NCBI GenBank assembly: GCA_033439265.1
Contig: JAVTVX010000034.1
Span: forward strand, 10,261,001-10,325,000
Reading direction: 5' to 3'
DNA: 64,000 nucleotides
DNA from: Dillenia suffruticosa
Lineage: Eukaryota; Streptophyta; Magnoliopsida; Dilleniales; Dilleniaceae
Positions 59,000 through 64,000 of the stretch are shown here, one piece after another. Under the pieces are notes generated by a model. The model saw only the letters and a list, made by a program, of their open reading frames with translations, had not been told where the DNA came from and made no database searches. Both the position numbers and the translations under genes were made by a program. Numbering within the stretch: the first letter of the stretch is position 1; each line of letters begins with the position of its first letter.

Positions 59000-60197
59000 C
59001 TATGGAAGACCAGGATTTAACCCAAGTTGTTTCCTTGCTTTCCCAACAAACAAGTCCTTGGATTTGATCGAACCTGGAAGGCATCCAATCATTGTGAAGC
59101 AAGGGAATTGTGCCACTGCTTCTCTCCTTCCTAGGGAAGTGATTGCCATTGCCAGGCCGGGTTTATAAGTAGCCTTCTTGCTTTCCTTTCTCCCATCCAT
59201 CAACAATTTCAAGTTCTTTGCCGCCACCAACGAATGCTGCTGTGCCAAATAACCCTGCTTCATTTCCTGTAGCGAAAGAGTTACCCAGGACAAGGTATTA
59301 TATATCATCTACTAACAAAAGGGATATCCACTGTGAGCCAATTTCAATTATACAACAAGAAGGTCATGTTGGGCTGCTCTTCAAGAAAGCATGTATTTTA
59401 ACAACTTTACAAAGGACAAGTTTACCTCAAGCAAAATGATGTCATCCGCACAACAGTTAAAGGCATCTTCTATGTTATTTTGCTTTGAGAACAATAGAAT
59501 GAGAAACCGGATTAATCATGCCAAGCTTTCAGAAAGAACACTATAGCAATAATAAACAAATCAAACATGCAATAACCTAATTCCTCGCAGCTAGAAAAAA
59601 TGGCTTCCTCAGTGATGGGTATTCTATTATCAATTCATCTCAGTCCTCTAATTACTTTGTGACACTAAGATTTCACCTAGGATTAAGAACAGCAACCTTT
59701 TGGGGATACTTGAACTCCCGCTGACAAGGCAAATTGGCAATACCACATAAGCCAGGTTGGATAACTTATAACAGGAGGAGAAAAAGAAGCATTTTGATCT
59801 AGCAAGAAATAACTGTTTGTCATGTCAGGCAGAATAAGGGAAACAGAGGGCTTACTGGGATATTAGTTATATGTCCAATCGCAAAGATATTGTTGTGACC
59901 CTTAACCCGTAAATTCTCATCCACCACCAACTTCCCCTCACTATCCAAATTATCCTTCAAAAATGTCTCCTTTAGCCATGATGAACCTATAGGTGATCCT
60001 ATGCAAACAAAATAGAAATCAGCTACAATACTTTCTCCTCTGGATGTTTGATAAATGCCATCCTCTGTAGACCTCAGATCAACGGATTGATCCAAGATCA
60101 CTTCAGCACCCATTTCGGAGGCTAGTTCCACACCAGTTGGTCCCCCACCAACAATAAGTATAGAATTTGCAGATTCTATCTTTTCGCTCTTTGTGGA
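59000..60197 (-). pseudogene. FSP1-like/AIF-homolog FAD-dependent oxidoreductase, last two exons (copy 2)
   Basis: Exons 60197-59856 and 59266-59000 (stop TAG) are joined by a GT-AG intron and keep phase, reading through IP and EMKQGYL as in plant AIF-homolog proteins. Exon one has the glycine-rich nucleotide-binding motif ILIVGGGPTGVELA, then jumps to GAEVILDQSVDL; by my memory of the family about 40 residues of the Rossmann fold are missing in between. The FAD motif FAIGD has become FAIGH. The last exon has PGLAMAITSLGR, AVAQFP and KSKDLFVGKARKQLG, typical of the C-terminus. Such enzymes reduce quinones with NAD(P)H. N-terminal exons are not found to 64000, so the gene looks truncated, though the two exons are still open. 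Confidence 0.78.
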
Positions 60198-60453
60198 CTT
60201 AAAAGAGAACAAAAGCAATATCGAAGTCAGTTAACAAGCACATAAAGAAGCAAACTCATCAGGTTTTAATTATGTTGTTTACAATACCTTAAATTCAAAC
60301 AAAACAGATATAATTCTAAAAATTTGTTTCAATACCCGACTCCATGAGGATCTGATAAACTAATTAAGACATTGATGTCAAGTTAGAATAAGGGGAAAGG
60401 TGAGTTAAAAGAGGGAAAATACAATGAGATAGAAAAATAATTGGGGGAACAAA

Positions 60454-60484
<31 letters not shown>
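60198..60484. other. Upstream of FSP1-like exon, with GA microsatellite
   Basis: Probably intron or truncated gene flank; ends with a GA repeat at 60459-60484 in which the solo LTR is inserted. The missing upstream exons are not seen. Confidence 0.4.
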
Positions 60485-61251
60485 TGATGTGATCTTCAAT
60501 ACTGCAAGAAATTTACAAGATTCAACTCAAGTTCCAGTTGGGTCAGTAACAAAAGTTCGAGTTAAAAGGTCCAAAAAAATACTGAATAACTTAATTCAGA
60601 TGGTTTTACAATAAGAAATTGAAACCCAAATGAATGAAGAACCAAAAGGAGCCTCAATTATGCTCATGCAAGCCCAGTGGGAAGAATAAAAGGCCCAAAA
60701 CTATCCAAGACCAAAGGAGGACGAAAATAAAGAAAAATAGCAGCAAGACTTGGTCAAAGTAGTTTGATTTATTTAGTTTCCTAATTCTTATTTTTTTGTA
60801 ACTTTTAGTTTCCTAATTCTTTATTGTTTAGAGAGTTACTAAATTTTTAGTTGCCAATTATGTTTTACCTTTAGGCTATAAATAGGTCATTATATATTGT
60901 GTAAAACAACACTTTGGAGAGAATTAATAAACTTGTGAGGATTCTTCACACAGGTCTTGTTCTTTTGAGAACTTTGAACTTATTCAAGATATGAGTCTTG
61001 TTTAGTTCTTTGACTTATCAATCTAGGTTTCGAACCATCTAGATTGTGGCGTCATTCATTCCATCTTTATACCAAAGTTCTTGATCTAGTGAGAAACGGG
61101 TCTAAGGTCATATACCTTAGGTTCTTCCTCCTTTAGGGCAAGGGTTGAGGTTTTAAATTCCACCGATTCAAATAATTCGTTAGGACGATTTTTGGGCTAA
61201 ATTAACTTGTTCGTGGGTTCTAGGGTTTTTATACCCAACGGGTTCACATCA
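60485..61251 (+). mobile_element. Solo LTR, 767 bp
   Basis: Ends TGATGTG and CACATCA form a perfect 7-bp inverted repeat. GAGAG flanks both sides as a possible 5-bp target duplication, though the surrounding GA microsatellite makes it ambiguous. A promoter-like CTATAAATAG lies at about 60875. No internal retrotransposon coding adjoins it, so it most likely arose by LTR-LTR recombination. Confidence 0.75.
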
Positions 61252-64000
61252 GAGAGAGAGAGAGAAAGGGTGGAACTATGAACAGGGGTAAGCTTTATTC
61301 GGTTAAAACCGAAAAAACCATTTTTACCGAACTATTTATTTATATTTTAAGTGATTTATTAAATATTTTGTTTGGTTTTCGACAAAATCAGACTTTGATT
61401 TTGATTTATTTGGATGGTTATCGATTTTAACAATTTTTATTTCGATCAAACCAAATTAAATGAATTAATTAAAAATATTATATATATTTTGGTTAATTTT
61501 TATTCACATAAATATAATTATAATATTATAATTAAAAATTAAAATCGAAAAAGACTTAAAAATTAAAATTAATATAGTGAAAAGTGTATAATTAATGAAA
61601 AGTTTTTAGTTTACACATTTCCAATTCGAAATTTTTAATATTTAGTCAATTTTACTCTTTTTTACTCTTAAACTTGAAACTCTTACTCACGTCTTTCCCT
61701 CTCCTGCTATGTCACTCATTTCCATTTTCAAAATTTAGTTTATTTGAAATTTGAAATTTAAAATTTTCAAAATTACATTTAGTAAATTAAAGTTATAAGT
61801 TAATTTTGAATTTTAAAATTACAATGTATAGTTATAAATTAATATAAATGATATATATATTATATTTATATAAATATGAATAGAAAACAATGTTACTTAA
61901 ACAGTTTTACATATTATTTATGTAGATACAAAATCAAAAGGTTCGATGTGAGTGACTTGTGTATATAACCAAGTTGTGGATGCAAACAGAAGATATAAAT
62001 CATAGTTACATTAACCTAAATTAAATAGTTCATAGTCTATTGAAGAAGTTGGATACATTGTCATGTATAAGCTATAGCTTATGAGTTTTCTAATTACCGA
62101 AAATTATTTACCTAGATTACCGGATAATATCTAGATTCAAGTGTAGTATGGACTTAATAATAGTTAGTGCAGGTAGGTAGTTAATGTTAAACATAATCTA
62201 TAGAGTAATTTCCTAAAACATAACATGAATGGAAATTAGTACTAACCGCATGTAGTTTATGTACACTTAATAATAAGGATATCACCATGTGTACTTTAAT
62301 TTATTACAAGTGAGATATTTTACGGTCAAAAGTTTTGTCCATTAGCTATGTCATGTTGATTAGTTAGAACAAATATATATAATAGAGAATCTATATAGAT
62401 AATGTAGAAAATCATTTTTTTTACTCATCCCAGTCAATTATCTAAAAATTGAAGATTTTGTATCATATCGGATATTTTTAAAATTTGTCAAGTTCTATCA
62501 GCCAATGGAAGATAAATTGAATATTCTAAATCTCACCTATTTTGGACAAAAGACTCAAGGTATTAAACAATTGAAGAGGTGATAGTAAATTTATTTATAT
62601 ATTTTTTGTCTAACCTCAATTACACCTGTTACATATAGAGGCACATATAGAAATACATACAAGTAAAGGACTTCTGTAAATGATACTTTATTTATTTTAA
62701 AGCTAGTTATTTAGTAGAATTAATTAGAACTAAAATAATTTTAATGCAACTACTGTACTATCAGATTACATTACAATTATTTTTATCTAGAATAAATATA
62801 TCTTAAATCATTTCTCTATCCTAAAAACTCAATAGGTATTTATTACATGTTCATATAGAATTATCTTGGTGTCAGATTAATTTGAAGTGAAGAACTATAC
62901 ATAGAGGGAGAGTGGTTAGGAGTTAGTTTGTAATTGCGGAAAAAAATAACTAGTTTGAAAATTTTTAAAATTATTTATCCTAAATTTTAATTTTAAAATT
63001 ATTTATCATGTTTTCTAAATTTGAAATTGTTTTCTCTTTTTTTAAAATTGCAAGATTTTGGGGTAAAAAATTACAAATATGTTTTGTAATTTTGAAATTA
63101 CTAAACCCTAAGTAACTAATTATTTAAGAATAATTCTTTAGTTAATTTTGATCACTCTATTTAGGATAATTATTCTTTTAATTCAAATTAAAGCTTCAGC
63201 AAGTTAACAATATGAATCCTACGCACACTACGATTCTATTTTTTGATTAATATTTGCTTACCTGGATACATTTTGGAGATGCAGAGAACATACAGGTATT
63301 ATATAAGAGTTTGAGTTTGATGTTTAGAGGAGAATATCAAGATTTGAAGTTTTCATTGCAGGTTTGTATACCAGAGAAAGATTTATCATAGACTTAGGTT
63401 TTACAAATTTTGTTAGAAAAGTAGACTCGAACAAATCTCAAAGAAGCAATCTCCATTTAATTTTTAATATGATTTACTTTCAATATCATGTGTTATTGTG
63501 TTAGTTTTCATTCAGATTGTTGTTTATTCCGCTGCTTGCTTTGATTTTGTGAATAAAATGAACTTAACCTATAATTCGAGATCCAATGCATATCCCTTAT
63601 TCTCATGCTTATGATGATATTATATGATTATGACCAACCTTTTCACGGCTACATCCATGATAATGTGAAATCTTGACCCATTAAGGACTTAAATGTTACA
63701 ACCATGGTTTGATATATGTGTAAGTTTAAGCATTAAAAAGAAAAGTTTAAGTAAAGATTTAAAATTTTAATAAAATTTGTCCAAATGGATAAAGCAAACG
63801 TATTTGCTCATTTGTTAGACAACAATATTTCACTACTCATGTTCTTTTTCATTTCTATAGTCAATATAAGCATTATATTCATTTAATATAAGGTGACAAT
63901 ACAATTACCGAAGTTAAAGTAAAGACTACTAAAAGAATTAATGTTCAAAGGATAAATGAGGAAACCAACAGCGGTCCTATATGATTATTTTGAATCCAAA
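61252..64000. other. AT-rich noncoding DNA
   Basis: Starts with the rest of the GA repeat, then a CGGTTAAAACCGAAAAAACC segment (61296 onward) and long AT-rich sequence. I find no gene, no clear element ends and no strong repeat. Confidence 0.55.

Noticed and set aside
59000..60218. Calling the FSP1-like gene a functional gene
   Set aside because: N-terminal exons not found, a stretch of the nucleotide-binding fold seems missing and AIGD is AIGH, so pseudogene is the safer call.

Overview
The window is nuclear DNA of a flowering plant, most likely a eudicot: very AT-rich, intron-containing genes, and almost entirely transposable elements with plant-specific families (CACTA/En-Spm DNA transposons, Ty3/gypsy chromovirus-like and Athila-like retrotransposons, a Ty1/copia element). 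I see no operons, CRISPR arrays, rRNA or credible tRNA genes. The only host-type gene is a degraded FAD-dependent oxidoreductase of the AIF-homolog/FSP1-like family, present twice.

Layout. (1) 299-5997: a decayed gypsy element with 406/405-bp LTRs, arranged LTR-internal-LTR-internal, with a 2.4-kb non-autonomous CACTA (CACTA-1, 2592-5022, target duplication CAA) inserted in its integrase. (2) 6.0-7.3 kb: copy A of a dispersed/segmental repeat (copies B, C, D at 34.7, 49.3 and 56.2 kb). (3) 7.8-11.4 kb: a degenerate copia element on the minus strand. (4) 11859-31080: CACTA-2, 19,222 bp, target duplication TAA, with an unoccupied paralogous target site at 31463. (5) 31.6-33.5 kb: Athila-like remnants, minus strand. 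(6) 35910-49264: CACTA-3, 13.4 kb, target duplication AAT, a decayed relative of CACTA-2. (7) 51328-54294: a second gypsy element with target duplication AAATA and a large internal deletion. (8) 54.4 kb and 59.0-60.2 kb: two copies of the FSP1-like gene. (9) 60485-61251: a solo LTR inside a GA microsatellite.

The most interesting part is CACTA-2. By hand-splicing I recover three apparently uninterrupted genes: TNP2-type transposase (4 exons, 1120 aa), a TnpA-like Ptta/En-Spm protein (8 exons, about 445 aa), and, on the opposite strand, a 13-exon C48 (Ulp1/SENP-type) cysteine protease of 726 aa with a complete His-Asp-Gln-Cys catalytic set. A fourth gene (putative plant transposon protein type) has one frameshift at an A10 tract. 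Upstream of the transposase gene lie seven same-strand copies of the E2F consensus TTTGGCGC within 160 bp, and the TnpA-like gene has an inverted TTTCCCGC next to its TATA box. I infer, without proof, that the element may time its transposase expression to S phase and may carry a deSUMOylase-like protein. All three CACTA elements also carry GC-rich palindromic islands in otherwise AT-rich DNA, reminiscent of the GC-rich downstream control region known from maize Spm. CACTA-3 keeps pieces of all four genes, in changed order, but has lost the protease catalytic exons and most of both transposase genes; it has amplified a subterminal repeat into a dimeric higher-order array.

All coordinates and splices were derived by eye; identities to families come from motif recognition, not database searches.
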